64,000 nt of DNA from Multifurca ochricompacta (lineage: Eukaryota; Basidiomycota; Agaricomycetes; Russulales; Russulaceae), in assembly GCA_022496185.1 (NCBI GenBank), contig WTXG01000002.1, forward strand, positions 310,001 through 374,000. The letters run 5' to 3'. The translations under genes were made by a program, and so were the position numbers. Position 1 is the stretch's first letter, and each line of letters starts with the position of its first letter. Shown here one piece after another: positions 11,974 through 22,866 of this stretch. The notes under the pieces were generated by a model. It had not been told where the DNA came from. It worked only from the letters and a program-made list of their open reading frames with translations, and made no database searches.

Positions 11974-14387
11974 CTATTTGCGGTAGAACTGCCACACCAT
12001 CAAAACATTGTCAAGGCGTGCTGACAGGTTACAAAGACTTACGTTTCGACGGAAATTAAACCAGAGCGACAGACACCCTCGGTCAAAACTGCTCCGAAAG
12101 CCCCTGTAAATCATTCGTAAGGTGTCAAAAATCAATCCAGCGCAGGTCGTGAGCAACCAACCGTTTGTGTGAATATTCCCATTCTCGGTTGACAATTCGA
12201 AAGGCAATATCCTCGTATGGTGGGCCGGCGCTGAAATGGAGGAGCACGGTGTCTTCGTTACCGGGTTCTTTCACAATTTTGTACGTAGGTGCTTTGGACT
12301 TATCAATGAGATCAGGGTAGAAAATATTGAACTACGCGAAAATAGTCAGTTCGGCTAACCCACAATAGATACAAGGGGTATCGCAAACCTTATAGCCTTG
12401 CACGACTTTGGGGGGAGGGTTGTCCGTGCTGCACAACCATGAGAAACCCTGAACAACAGAAAACGCATATGACGCACTCATAATGCGTTTGATTATACTT
12501 GTTCCACTCATACCCGGTGTGCACGCGATTGAAATACCGAGGTTTGCGGGGCCGGTACTTATCCTCCCAGTTGTAAGCCGTTGGGCGTGCGATATTCTCC
12601 TCGAGGTTAAAAAGCTCCTCTTCCTCGTCCATATCACGCTCAGCTTCGGCGCGGTACAGAGCTTCAGAGGCAAGATCGGCACCACTTGCTGCCTCCACAT
12701 CCACGGTCTCGACCGCTGGTTGTGTAGCTTTGGTAATAAAGCGAGAGTCGGCGACGGAGCGGCGCAGTTTCATCTGAGCCCAAAATGTTGGCCTCATCTA
12801 ACAACTCATGTCAACGCTACGCACCAAGCTGGCTTTGTCGTCCGACTCTAGCACGATATCCACTTGGCGTTCTTCATGAGGTAACTTCGTGATGTCAACG
12901 GGATCGGGGCTCATTCCTCGTTCGTAGGGCTCGACAGCTTCCTCGACCGTTTTCTGACCGACAATTGTCTCGACTGTCGGAGGGCGGAACTTTCCCTTCG
13001 ACGCCACATTGGCGACGCCCTCAAGAAGCTCTTCTTGCGCCTGTAAAGCCTCATCGCGCTGCCTCTTGCGCAGCTGTTCAAGCCGATTTCGAACTACAAC
13101 TTCGTGCAATGACTTTAACTTCGCCTGAAATAATATGAGAGCAAGTTCGCAAGGAAGTAGCGCATACTTACCTTTGACTTCCAAACCAGAAGCTTCTTTA
13201 GCAACCCTTCCCAGTAGTCAGTATCGACAGGTTCCCCGCTTGTCAATTTGGCTTGTATTTGTCTTTGCAAGGCAAGTAGGTGGTCGTAAGATTTGCCCTG
13301 GAGAAGAGCAGTGACGTCTGACTCAACTGCAGCAGCAGCCTCCAGTCCAAGACGTTGATCAGATTTGATCCTATCCAGGCGGTCCTTGCATACAACCATC
13401 ATGTTCTGAGAGAGAGATGAGCACGTGTCGGATAGCCAGTCGATGTTACTCACGGTCCAGAATTCAATGTTCACCTCATTTTTCTCAAGCAAGAGGTAGT
13501 GCTCAATGTCATCGTGTAGCTCCTGTACCTGGTCCGGGGAAAGATTCTACACGACTGTAAGGAAGAGGGTTCGGGCAGTCAAGATGAAACTCACATCGAG
13601 GATGTTGTATGGCTCGTCGAGATCAATCTCTAAGCCAGCCTCTTCAGACTCATCATCGTTGTCGTCGATTGGATTGACATAGCGTAGATTAAGGGCCAAG
13701 AAGTCAACAGCCTTGGCCCGTTTCTCTTTGACACGGATGGCAGCCCGTGTGCGTTCCTGCTCAAGCTGAAAGTCCCCGTCTTTGGCAATCCAGTCAGCCA
13801 TCTGGGCGGACTCTGCCAGCCTCTGCATCCTCAATTCCTCTTCTTCCCGCAGGCGTTGCTCCGCCTCCCGTTCGGCACGGCGATGGTTAAGCCTTTCGAG
13901 TTCCTCCTTAGCCTCTTGCCTCCTGATAGCATCTCGGCGCTCAGCTTCCGCCGGAGACAAACCCATCTTCTTTTCCTTCTCGTTTTTCTTATGCCATCTA
14001 AACTGTTGTCCGAGATTCACGTCATGAAACGGGTTGTCGGTCGCGCTGTAGATACTCAATTCTGCAACTTGCCGCATCTCCTCTTCGTCCTTTAGCCTTC
14101 TCTTGTCCGCCTTCCGAGCTCTGCGCTCCTCGGATTTGTCTCTCTTCCGTCTGTGAGAACTTCAATAAGTGGAGGAGTATGACATAGAGTGTATTGTGAC
14201 GCACTTTTTGCTCTTTTCCTGTCTGTCTTCCTGTCTGTCTTCCTCATCGTTACTCCTACTCCTACTTCTGTCCCTACTTCGTCGGTGGTGATGCCCTGTT
14301 CATATTTGCTGTCAGGCTGCCATCACTACGTTCTCTTTCCCTAACTCTATCTTCCGGTGAACGACTGCGTTGTCTGTCACGCCCCAT
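11974..14387 (-). CDS. CACTIN: Cactin, spliceosome-associated protein
   Basis: Nuclear protein of the late spliceosome, needed for accurate splicing and telomere maintenance in fission yeast (Cay1). The ATG at 14387 opens an RS-like N-terminus (MGRDRQRSRSPEDR). The middle holds NPFHDVNLGQQFRWHKKNEK, a long charged coiled-coil, and WIAKDGDFQLEQERTR. The C-terminal Cactin domain is recognised by YNWEDKYRPRKPRYFNRVHT (about 12520-12580), YEDIAFRIVNREWEYSHKR and the last residues LWFNFRRNFYRK, with the stop at 11974-11976. At least seven introns. Exon 1 can be joined in frame by a very short intron of 34 nt (about 14290-14323), which is unusual. The gene is divergent from clpX with about 177 bp between start codons. 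Confidence 0.92.
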
Positions 14388-14564
14388 GATGATAGAAGAT
14401 GTAAGTAAAGTAAAAAGAAGTAGTGTTGAGTGATTATGTAATACGTGTCGATTTCTTCGCTCTCGGCCCGGCCCGTTGAGCTTTGGAGCTAGCCTAGCTT
14501 TTGGAGACTTCCTCGGACTCGGGTCGGTCGTCTCGCTCTTGTGCTCTCGCTCCAAACACCGTTC
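14388..14564. promoter_or_regulatory. bidirectional promoter CACTIN/clpX
   Basis: 177 bp separate the two divergent start codons, so regulatory sequence must be shared or overlapping. No named site was recognised. Confidence 0.5.
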
Positions 14565-16898
14565 ATGCGCGCCATAAAACGCCAACTTTCATTACCTTCA
14601 ACACTTTTTAACACTAACCGCTCTTCGAGACTACTGCGTTTTATTCGCACGCAAGCTCAGTATGAGTACACACCACGAGAGGACTACGATTTGTCCGAGT
14701 TTTCACAACCTGCGGGCCTGGCTACGCCTCGTCAAGTGCCCAATTCCTTTTTCGTCTTCACGGTTTCATTATTCATAATCGTACAGTTAGCGCAGTATCT
14801 AGACGAGTATGTCGTAGGGCAGCAGGAAGCAAAGAAAGTCCTTTCCGTCGCGTGAGTATCAGCAAGCACCTCGGTTGCATCTACTAAAGTCGGATTAGTG
14901 TGTTCAACCACTATAACCGAGTCCGTGCCAACATGCAGGTTTTGGAAGTTGAAGAAGATGAGGCAGAATGGTCGGAAGAGCCTCAAGCTGATGGTGAGTG
15001 TCAATCCCGCTTCACTTCACTAATAGTCGGCTTGACTATAGACTGAAGCAGGTCGGACTGGGGTCGTCCCCGTGCATCTTAATCCTCATCCACGCAGGTC
15101 CCATCACTTGCAGGGCGCTTCCTTACCAACCCAGCTCCGGTATTCCACCCCGACATTCGAGAAGAGTAACGTCCTTGTCCTGTCCGTAGTGTAGTTCTTC
15201 ATCAGGTGGTATTCTACATAATAACGATTATTTTTACAGAGGGCCGACCGGTTCAGGTAAAGACTTCCACCAGCCCTAGCAGCAGTTTCAAACGGTCTGA
15301 TCATAGGGAAGACACTGCTAGCAAGAACTTTAGCCAAAGTCTTAGACGTGCCATTTTCCGTGAGCGATGCTACATCTTTCACGCAGGTGAGTGGAACTAC
15401 CCCCCCCCCCCCTCCCCCCTTTGATATCGGCTTATACCTAAACGATTCTGTAAGGCGGGGTGTGAGGAATTTTCCTCACTCAAGTTAGAATTGCGCAGTC
15501 TCTGACATTACAGTAGATGTGGGAGAGGATGTTGACATGTGTATTCATAGACTGGTGAAAGCTCAGAGCCCCATTTGGCCGATTCTCTGCTAACATTCTG
15601 TGCAGTTACAAACAGCTAATTGGGACCCATTCCGCGCCAGGTCCGCAAATTTTCACTCAGTTCTTTTCAAACACTTACTTTGTGGTTTTTTAGCACAGGC
15701 ATAGTCTACATTGATGAAGTAGATAAGATAGCGCGGAAGTCGAGTGGGGGAGGTATTGAAGGATCGCGTGACGTCGGGGGTGAAGGTGTACAACAAGCCC
15801 TTCTTCGTATGATGGAAGGATCCATTGTCACTGTGCCGGCGAAAGGTACTTCTGTTGATGGGCAAGGTTCCCCGCCCAGCGAGGGACGATCGCGAGCTGG
15901 TCAACGGAATGCGAACCTCGGGCCACGTACGTCCCTGTTGAACGATTTGACCCCCTTCTGATCTCCGTCTAGCAAAACCGGACATGTATCAGATTGACAC
16001 GTCTAATGTGCTATTCATACTTAGTGGTGCTTTTGTTGGCCTGGATAACATCATAAAGCGGAGGGTGGCCAAAGGGGTAAGTATGACATTAGTTTAAGAA
16101 CACTGACTCACAATCTGTTCTAGTCCATTGGATTCACGGCGGACCTAGGTTCCAATGATGATACCCCAACTTCTGATTTTATGCCCTTTTTCACGTCAAA
16201 TCGCAGGCCTCTCCTTAATATGCTGGAACATGTTGAGCCCGCAGGTGAGTTTGTTTTGTATATGTAGATTCCGGTCCTTTCTTGATTTGGAAATAAGATC
16301 TGGTCAAGTACGGGTTCATCCCAGAATTCATCTCGCGCCTCCCATCTGTGGCAACACTCGCTCCACTGACGCCAACAGACTTGCGACGCATTCTCACTGA
16401 GGTTCGCGGATGCTTAGTCTCTCAGTACATAGCCTTGTTTGGCTATTCCGGCGCTGAAATTCGGTTCACGAGTGGCGCGCTGGACGAAATTTGCCATAAA
16501 GCGGCGCAAAGAGGGGGTGGCGCTCGAGGATTAAGAGGCATAATGGCACGTATTTCGGCTCATTTTATCCAAGAGGGGCCCAATACTAAAACTCAATTCC
16601 ACGCAATGCCCCGACAGGAAAATCTGTTACTGGAGCCAATGTATGAGGTTCCGTAAGTCTTTCTTCTTAAGATTTCTTTGACCGGCTGGCCTAATCCTTC
16701 AAATTTCGCAGCGGATCGGTAAGGAAATAGTTTCTTCGGTTTCCCGTGCCTGACACAACCCAGAATATTCGCCATGTACTTATTGATAAGACTGTGGTTC
16801 GAGGAGAGAGGCCGGCCTTATACTGGTCGAAAGGCGAAGGTGCCGCGTTTTGGACGGCATGGACAGAAGCGGAGGCACACGAGGAGCAGTCGACCTAG
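14565..16898 (+). CDS. mcx1: mitochondrial ClpX-type AAA+ unfoldase (Mcx1-like)
   Basis: Hexameric ATP-driven unfoldase of the mitochondrial matrix. The start [15 protein letters not shown] is Arg/Ser-rich with few acids, as expected of a transit peptide; no zinc-binding domain was seen, as in yeast Mcx1. In order: [18 protein letters not shown]; Walker A GPTGSGKTLLA, split by an intron at about 15257-15305; the pore loop GYVGEDVD; Walker [46 protein letters not shown]; the sensor region [11 protein letters not shown] joined to [14 protein letters not shown]; stop at 16896-16898. At least nine introns. The pore loop is built from a 7-nt exon (15455-15461) and a tandem acceptor. The intron at 16546-16617 starts with GC and leaves the frame open if retained. 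Identity is secure; a ClpP partner cannot be judged from here. Confidence 0.93.
15455..15461 (+). other. mcx1: 7-nt microexon in clpX
   Basis: The exon GCGGGGT lies between an intron ending CTGTAAG and one starting GTGAGG. It supplies Ala, Gly and the first base of the pore-loop Tyr. Without it FTQ cannot be joined in frame to VGEDVD. Inferred from frame and the ClpX family motif AGYVGEDV. Confidence 0.75.
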
Positions 16899-17076
16899 AA
16901 TGTGAAATGCCTACACGATATTGTATTATCAATTCCTAACCCTTCTGCAAAACTGACTGGGCCCATGTTAAAACTGGATACAATTCCTCGCAAAGCCTGC
17001 TCCTATGGCATCGGAACAGGTTGCAAAGTGCAAAGTGGTATGTAAAAGAACATGCAGAAGACTGCCCCGTGAGAAT

Positions 17077-17994
17077 TCATTCCCCCCCCGTTTTCTCCTC
17101 GCTCCCTGTGGCAGGTGGATTCGTTTCGACAGCCGTGGGTGCGTTGGCTTCGCCCTCACCCTTGGGCTCTGCAGTCTCTTCTGGTTTCCCCTCGGCAACG
17201 GGAGCAACAGCAACATCTCCAGCGTTGGCCGGAATTGTGTTACTCTCCCGGGCGTTCTCGAATGCCGTTTTGAACTGTCCAGCGACTGAGAAATGGTGGT
17301 AAGTATTTTTGACCTACAACGAGGAAGTTACACCGACGCTCGGGGTTGGCGAAACGAATGGCCAGGGTCTCAGAAGTGGGAGGATCCTCCGAATAGTCGG
17401 CTGCGACCTTCCAAACCCAACTTCGATCTGAGCCGATATTCGGTTGAAGCTTCATGTCTGCGGAAACTAGACCATAGCCGGTTTAATTCATTTAAACTCA
17501 CTTAATTAGGTTGGGTGTGGTGACGAACTCAAATGGTTGGCGCATACTTTGAGCGTCTTTTCGCGCCGCATAACAAGACGAATCTTCTGGGTTTCCTTGT
17601 GCTGTAGTAATCGTGCCTCGCCTGTCCCGCGTTCTTTCCACTCTTTCCCCTCAGAATCAAATCGGAAAAGCTTTGCACGCCTGGACGAGAGGGTGAGTAA
17701 TCAAAGGATGGCCCCAAAAAAATTTGATACGGCTCGGATCGGGAACGAAATATACGTACAACTTGAAGATTACGGTCTCGTCCTCCTCATTAGTCTTTGT
17801 CTCGACCTCTTCCGTGAGCTTGATGACGGGTTCAAAGTGGGGGTCATGATCCTCCTCCGTCTAAGCGAGACAATAATTAACGTCATTCGCATGGCTACGG
17901 CGACAAGTGCCAGCGACCTGGCCAACGAAGGAAAAAACCTCAAGACACAGACCTTGGGTGCCAAAGGATTTGCGACAGTGCTAGAGTCTACCAT
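17077..17994 (-). CDS. YRB1: Ran-binding protein 1 (Yrb1/RanBP1)
   Basis: Cytosolic RanGTP-binding protein that helps RanGAP release transport receptors after nuclear export. Exon 1 from the ATG at 17994 encodes [14 protein letters not shown]. The next exon gives [20 protein letters not shown], the conserved opening of the Ran-binding domain. It continues [20 protein letters not shown], then [10 protein letters not shown], then [16 protein letters not shown] and [11 protein letters not shown], and closes the domain with [13 protein letters not shown] low-complexity acidic/Ala/Pro tail runs to the TGA at 17077-17079. The size, about 220 residues, fits RanBP1. Five exons or more. It is convergent with clpX (178 bp between stops) and divergent from the p24 gene. 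Confidence 0.93.
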
Positions 17995-18216
17995 GACGAT
18001 AAGATGAGAGTAGCTCGTTGTAGAAGAAGAAAGAAAGAAAGAAAGAAAGAATTGGGCAGAGGGAGTTCATTGTCGCGTGTACGAGTTGGGTAGATAATCT
18101 GTGACAGGACACCGGACACTGAAATCCCTTTCGGGTCCCTACGCCTCATTTCATGTCTCTCGCTCGCACACGAAGCGCAAGCTGCCGCTGCCGTGAGCCA
18201 ACCGCCGTGACTGACA
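17995..18216. promoter_or_regulatory. bidirectional promoter YRB1/p24 with GAAA microsatellite
   Basis: 222 bp between divergent starts. A (GAAA)n tract lies at about 18023-18051, close to the YRB1 start. Such purine tracts commonly disfavour nucleosomes; that role is inferred. Confidence 0.5.
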
Positions 18217-19089
18217 ATGTCTCACTTGTTACTCTGGTTTTCTTACATCTTCTTATTTCGTTTGGCTTCTTCTCACCTCGTAGAGGTACCAGCGTCAAAG
18301 AAAGAATGCTTCTTTGAGGATTTGCACGTCAATGATCAAGTACAACCTGTTTTTCTTCCATGACTTTTCTTTGACCAACTCACAACCACCCCAGATGACC
18401 GTTACGTACCAAGTCGGTGGAGGTGGTCACCTGGACATAGATTTTTGGGTAAACGGCTTACTTTCTCTCTCTCTCTACGTACCCCCCCCCCCTTCTAACC
18501 CACTCACAGATCAGTAATCCCGACGGAAACGCAGTTAAGAAGAATATAAGATACTCGACGGGAACAGCGTCCATCACCGCGGAGAAGGATGGCCGGTACG
18601 AGTTTTGCTTTTCCAACCAAATGAGTTCCATTGCGGATAAAATTGTGAGGTACGTATTTGCGCCATTGACGACACAGTCCACTCTGCTCAATCTTGCTCG
18701 CCAATTAGCTTCAATGTGCATGGCGTCATTTACGTTGGAGAGGGTGCAGATGGTACGTAGCCCCGTCCTCTTACCCATGGCTCGTTGTTCATTCACAGTG
18801 TAGAGGTGGTCGCGCCAATTGAACGCGAGATTCGAGCATTGGCGCATGGCCTGACTTCTGTGAAGGACGAGCAGGAATACATCGTGGTCCGCGAACGGAC
18901 GCATCGAAATACGGCAGAATCCACCAACTCCCGAGTGAAATGGTGGTCAATATTGCAGACCGTGGTGTTGTTCTCTGTAGTCGCGTGGCAGGTCTACTAC
19001 CTTAAGGTAAGCCTAATGTTCTCTTTGTGTGATATTATATACTTGACGCGTTTGCATAGTCTTTCTTCGAGGTTAAGAGGGTCATCTAG
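18217..19089 (+). CDS. EMP24: p24-beta cargo receptor (Emp24/TMED2)
   Basis: Type I membrane protein cycling between ER and Golgi in COPII/COPI vesicles, selecting cargo such as GPI-anchored proteins. The ATG at 18217 opens a signal peptide (MSHLLLWFSYIFLFRLASS). The lumenal GOLD domain has KKECFFEDLHV, TVTYQVGGGGHLDIDFW and GRYEFCFSNQMSSIADK. A coiled stretch has EIRALAHGLTSVKDEQEYIV, then the membrane segment WSILQTVVLFSVVAWQVYYL. The cytosolic tail after the last intron is LKSFFEVKRVI, with the FF motif and the hydrophobic end typical of the beta subfamily. Length, near 200 residues, is normal. Five introns; one holds a C11 run at 18482-18492. Confidence 0.93.
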
Positions 19090-19359
19090 AGTTGCTTTTG
19101 CATACTACACATATATCTTATCGCTCGCTTCGAAAAAACCTAAGCGCCATGCGTCCCTGGTACTACTAGAACTGGTTAATATAACAAATCATACAACACA
19201 GCGTGACAAGGCAAAATCATGCAAACATAATAGACAGCTAGATGATAAGAAGGGCATGGTGTATCGTGAAGTGACTTCGTGATAGAGATGTCAAGGGCAC
19301 ACAATTATGTGCAGACGTACACAGAAGAAACCAAAAAACAAAAACAAAAACAAAAAAAA
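19090..19359. other. convergent 3' region p24/kinesin-8
   Basis: 270 bp between two stop codons, A/T-rich, with an A-rich tract at about 19330-19358 that may serve 3' end formation. No gene seen. Confidence 0.4.
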
Positions 19360-22300
19360 TCATTTCCAAGACGGTTTGGCCATCCGAGTGCTTGTATCAG
19401 AAGACAAATTTACATCCGCGGTTGAGACGTTCGCCAGCGACATCCGCGTGCCTGAGCGCAGCCTACTCGAGTAGTTCATACCCTTCGACGCCAGGCTAAG
19501 CAACGACATCCGCTTCTTCTTCGCCGGCGACTTGCGCGTAGCCAGCGGCGGGGGTTCCGCATCGCCGACAGGAACCCGCCGCGAGAGAGGTGCAGACACG
19601 CTCTCACTCAAGTATGTTTCTTCCTCTGTGTGAGCCGGTGGGCGAAGGCTTGAGCGCCGCCGCGCCTTCTCGATGCGCATAGGACCGATGTTTGAGCGCC
19701 GGCGGGCGATCTTCAGTGCCGCTGCGGCGGAACGAGGAGTTGGTGGTGGGCGCCGTGCTGGACTGCTCAACTTCCGCTGTTCGGCAGAGGCTTTGGGCGG
19801 TAAAGGCGGCCGCTGCAGCCTGCTGCTGCTGCCGCTGTTGGTGTTGTTGTTGTGATTGCTTTGCTGATGTTTGTCGGTGCGTCCAGCGTGAACGAGTTGA
19901 GGCTGCGATCTGAAAGAGCCCGCCTTACTGATGCGATCTCGCCATTTTCGTCATCCTCTGTGAGACTGCCAAGCGTGGATGCGCCGCGCGGCTTGAGGAA
20001 ACCAGGGTCAAGGCGGCTGCCGCGGCGGGTGCGCGTCGCTGCCTGCGGGTCATGGGGCAGATGCGGGAAGCTGAGCTGGAAGCTGTCGTCCGTCTTCTCA
20101 TCTTCCCATTCGCTGTCAGTTGTGTGATTACGCGGCGGCGCCGAGAAAACGGAGCTAGCGTCGAGCGCAGTGACAACGGAAATGGACGGATAGCTGCTCT
20201 CATCGGATACAACTATTGACGCTTCGCGGGCTTCATCTAGATTGCCTTGACCTGCCTCGTCGCGCCATTGAACAATCTTCTTTTCCTTGCCTTTATCAGA
20301 CGGACGGCGGTATGGAAGTCCGACGCCACTGAGACTGTTCCGCAGCGATTTCCGAGGGGACTTCATTTGGCTTTTCCGTAGAGGTGAACCAACTCCGAGT
20401 ACTCCGTACGTCGAAGAACGCCTGGATGCCTTGGATCTCGGCTGTAACTCTGTGGGCGCAGAGGAGAATCTCTTCGGCCGCGCAAAACCTTTGAAGCCTT
20501 CCAGAGTTGAATGGCCCGGAATTGCAGCATAGGACGCAACGGTATGACCAACCAATGACTGGAATCCTCATCGCTCCTTTCCAGGAGGGTCCGCAATGAC
20601 GCAGCCACAGCTCGCACAGTACCGTCCAGCCGTCGCGCCCTCGTCAAGCGCAGTTCGAAGCGAGCGGCTAGCATCACCAAGGACAACCGTGTACCCTCCC
20701 ACCATGCCGATAAGATTGATTAACATCTTGGCTTGCTCTGCCACAGCATCCTTCATCGCCTCCCGTTCCGCCTCAGCCCTAACCTTCTCCATGGCAGCCT
20801 TCCGCCACTGCGCATCGAGCTTGACGTTTTCCGTGCTTATCTCATCGAGTCTATCCGACCGCCGCTCTGTGACGGCCCGGAGCATGGCATCGAACATATT
20901 TCCAGCATTCAGAGATCGCTGGAGTCGAGCATTCAGTGCGCTGTCCGGCTTCAAGATATCCTCCTCGGGGGCGGCCATGGCCTGGAGGAGTCCTCGTTCT
21001 GCTTCAAGATCAGCCGTGAGGCCACCTGGAGAACCGGCTTGCTTGTCAAGCTCCTGAATTCGGGTACGGATGGCATGCAGCCTAGTTTGCGCCGCGGAGA
21101 GTTTTCCGGAGCACACTGCACCGTCTTTGATCGATACCTGGGTCTGTTCCGCACGGGCTTGCATGTCGTTCTTCACACGCTCAACCTCCGCCTGCGCCTC
21201 TGCTTTTTTACGCCGCAGAATGTCGCCTTCGGTATTGATCTTGCCTGCCAGCTTGGCCTTGAGCTCGGCAACTTCGGCGTTGAGTCTGTTAATGGCTTCG
21301 ACGTATTGGCCGACGTGTCGATCAACGTTGACCACGTTACGCGTCATGACGCGTGTCTTTATCTTGGTGGCACGCTCGGCATATATGAGGGTATTGTGAG
21401 TGTCATCAAAGTGTATGGATGTCGGCGCGACGCAGACAATCATGACGGTCTTGCAGTTCCCGCCGAGAGAGAACTTCAACAAGCGCGTGAGCTTGCTATT
21501 TCGATAAGGGACGTGACGGATGGCACCACCACTTTCACAGAGAGCGTTAATACAATTGCCCAGAGCCAGCAGGGACTTGTTAATATTGGCACCCTCCACC
21601 ATTCGTTGACCCATATTAGTGGTGGCAGCTGCCCGCTCGCTGCCAGCCAAGTCGATGATAGAAAGCGTGCCCATGAAGCGTTCCTCCGTCAAAGAGGCAG
21701 TCCTAGGTGCCTGAGTAACATGAACCTGCAGGACCGCATGGGAACGGGATGAAGTTTCATTTGCGTGTGTTGGGGACTGCGTCCTTCGCGAGTTGCCCAT
21801 TAGGACAATATCCTTGACTTCCTCCGCGGTTTTTGGCCGCAGTTCGGTTAGGCCGATGACCTTCACAGACTTGTCCTCACGGATCTGCAGGCCACCTCGT
21901 GGTGTGGGTGCGCTCGGGTCAGCGAGAAGGTCCCGAATCTCTTCGTTGTATATTTCAAGGAATGTGACGACAACCTCGGTGGTGTAGTCGTCTTTGCGGT
22001 CCTCGATTCGTTGGAAAAGGTCGGCCATTGTGAGGTAGATAATTCCTGGGTCTGAATCTGTTCCGCTGATAGTATGTGTTTTACCGCAACCTGTTGCCTT
22101 TCAGGGCACAGACGTATAAGCTAAGGAACCATGTACTAGAATCGCAGGGTATTCAAAAGAAACTTACTCCATAGGCGAACACAGTTGTGTTGTACCCATC
22201 CAATAGCCTTTGCAAGAGAGGGCAAGCGGTTGTATCGTACACTTCTTGCTGAGATGCGTCAGGCCGAAACACTCTATCGAACATAAAACGCCTGTCCTTG

Positions 22301-22622
22301 TACCGCTTGGTACCTGGTGGTAAGAAGCCGCGCTCAACAAAGGCTTTCGCTTGATCTGGTTCAGCCGGATCAAAGGTAAGGATGCGATCGTCGACGATCC
22401 GTACAACTTCGCGAACTGAGGAGTAGGATGTGGATGGACGTTCTGGCATGGAAAGTACACCATCCCCTCTAATGGTAGTGTCATAGATAAGGTCGGGCAG
22501 TCTTGCGGCCTCCCAAGCTGAGGGTGGCCGCACACGAACTGAACAGGATGGTAAGAGAACACGCTTGGTCGAGGCGGAAGAATAGAGATACCTGCAACAG
22601 CTATTGAGCCGGAAGGGATCAT
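19360..22622 (-). CDS. KIP3: kinesin-8 motor (Kip3/Klp5/Klp6 type)
   Basis: Plus-end motor that limits microtubule length and helps chromosome alignment. The ATG at 22622 gives MIPSGSIAVAVRVRPPS across intron 1. The motor has a long loop-2 region (YKDRRFMFDRVFRPDASQQE), the kinesin-8 P-loop GATGCGKTHTISGT, switch I NETSSRSHAV, switch II DLAGSERAAATTN, and VPYRNSKLTRLLKFSLGGNC. The neck is AERATKIKTRVMTRNVVNVD, followed by a coiled coil. The tail (20555-19360) is basic and Ser-rich with SPRKSLRNSLSG-like motifs. Two tail joints are unclear: an in-frame TGA at about 20568-20570 needs a small intron, and a CAA/CAG tract near 19810-19855 carries a frame change that an intron or an indel could explain. 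The motor is secure. Confidence 0.92.
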
Positions 22623-22866
22623 TATCTGAGAGGAAATTAGGAGCAAACCAGACGAAGCGTGTGTGTAAAGGGAGAGAAAAGAAAATATGACTCAATGTTC
22701 GTGTTCGTGTTCGATGTTGGCGTTGTCTAGGGCGCGCGTCCACCGATGATCACGTGGTCGCGCCTTGATATTCAAGATTATCTAATCTATCTATCATCTA
22801 TCGATCATCATCTATCTATCATCACATCATCTATCCTCTCATCCATCTATATCTATCCGGCCAACG
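22623..22866. promoter_or_regulatory. bidirectional promoter KIP3/URA4 with CACGTG box
   Basis: 244 bp between divergent starts. A CACGTG E-box lies at 22751-22756, the site type bound by bHLH factors such as Cbf1 or Pho4. A degenerate ATCT repeat fills about 22775-22860 up to the dihydroorotase start. Both are seen directly; any regulatory use is inferred. Confidence 0.55.

Noticed and set aside
20733..21752. 339-codon open frame on the + strand opposite the kinesin-8 gene
   Set aside because: It lies antisense to the conserved motor and stalk exon and is a shadow of codon bias there; it has no recognisable motif.
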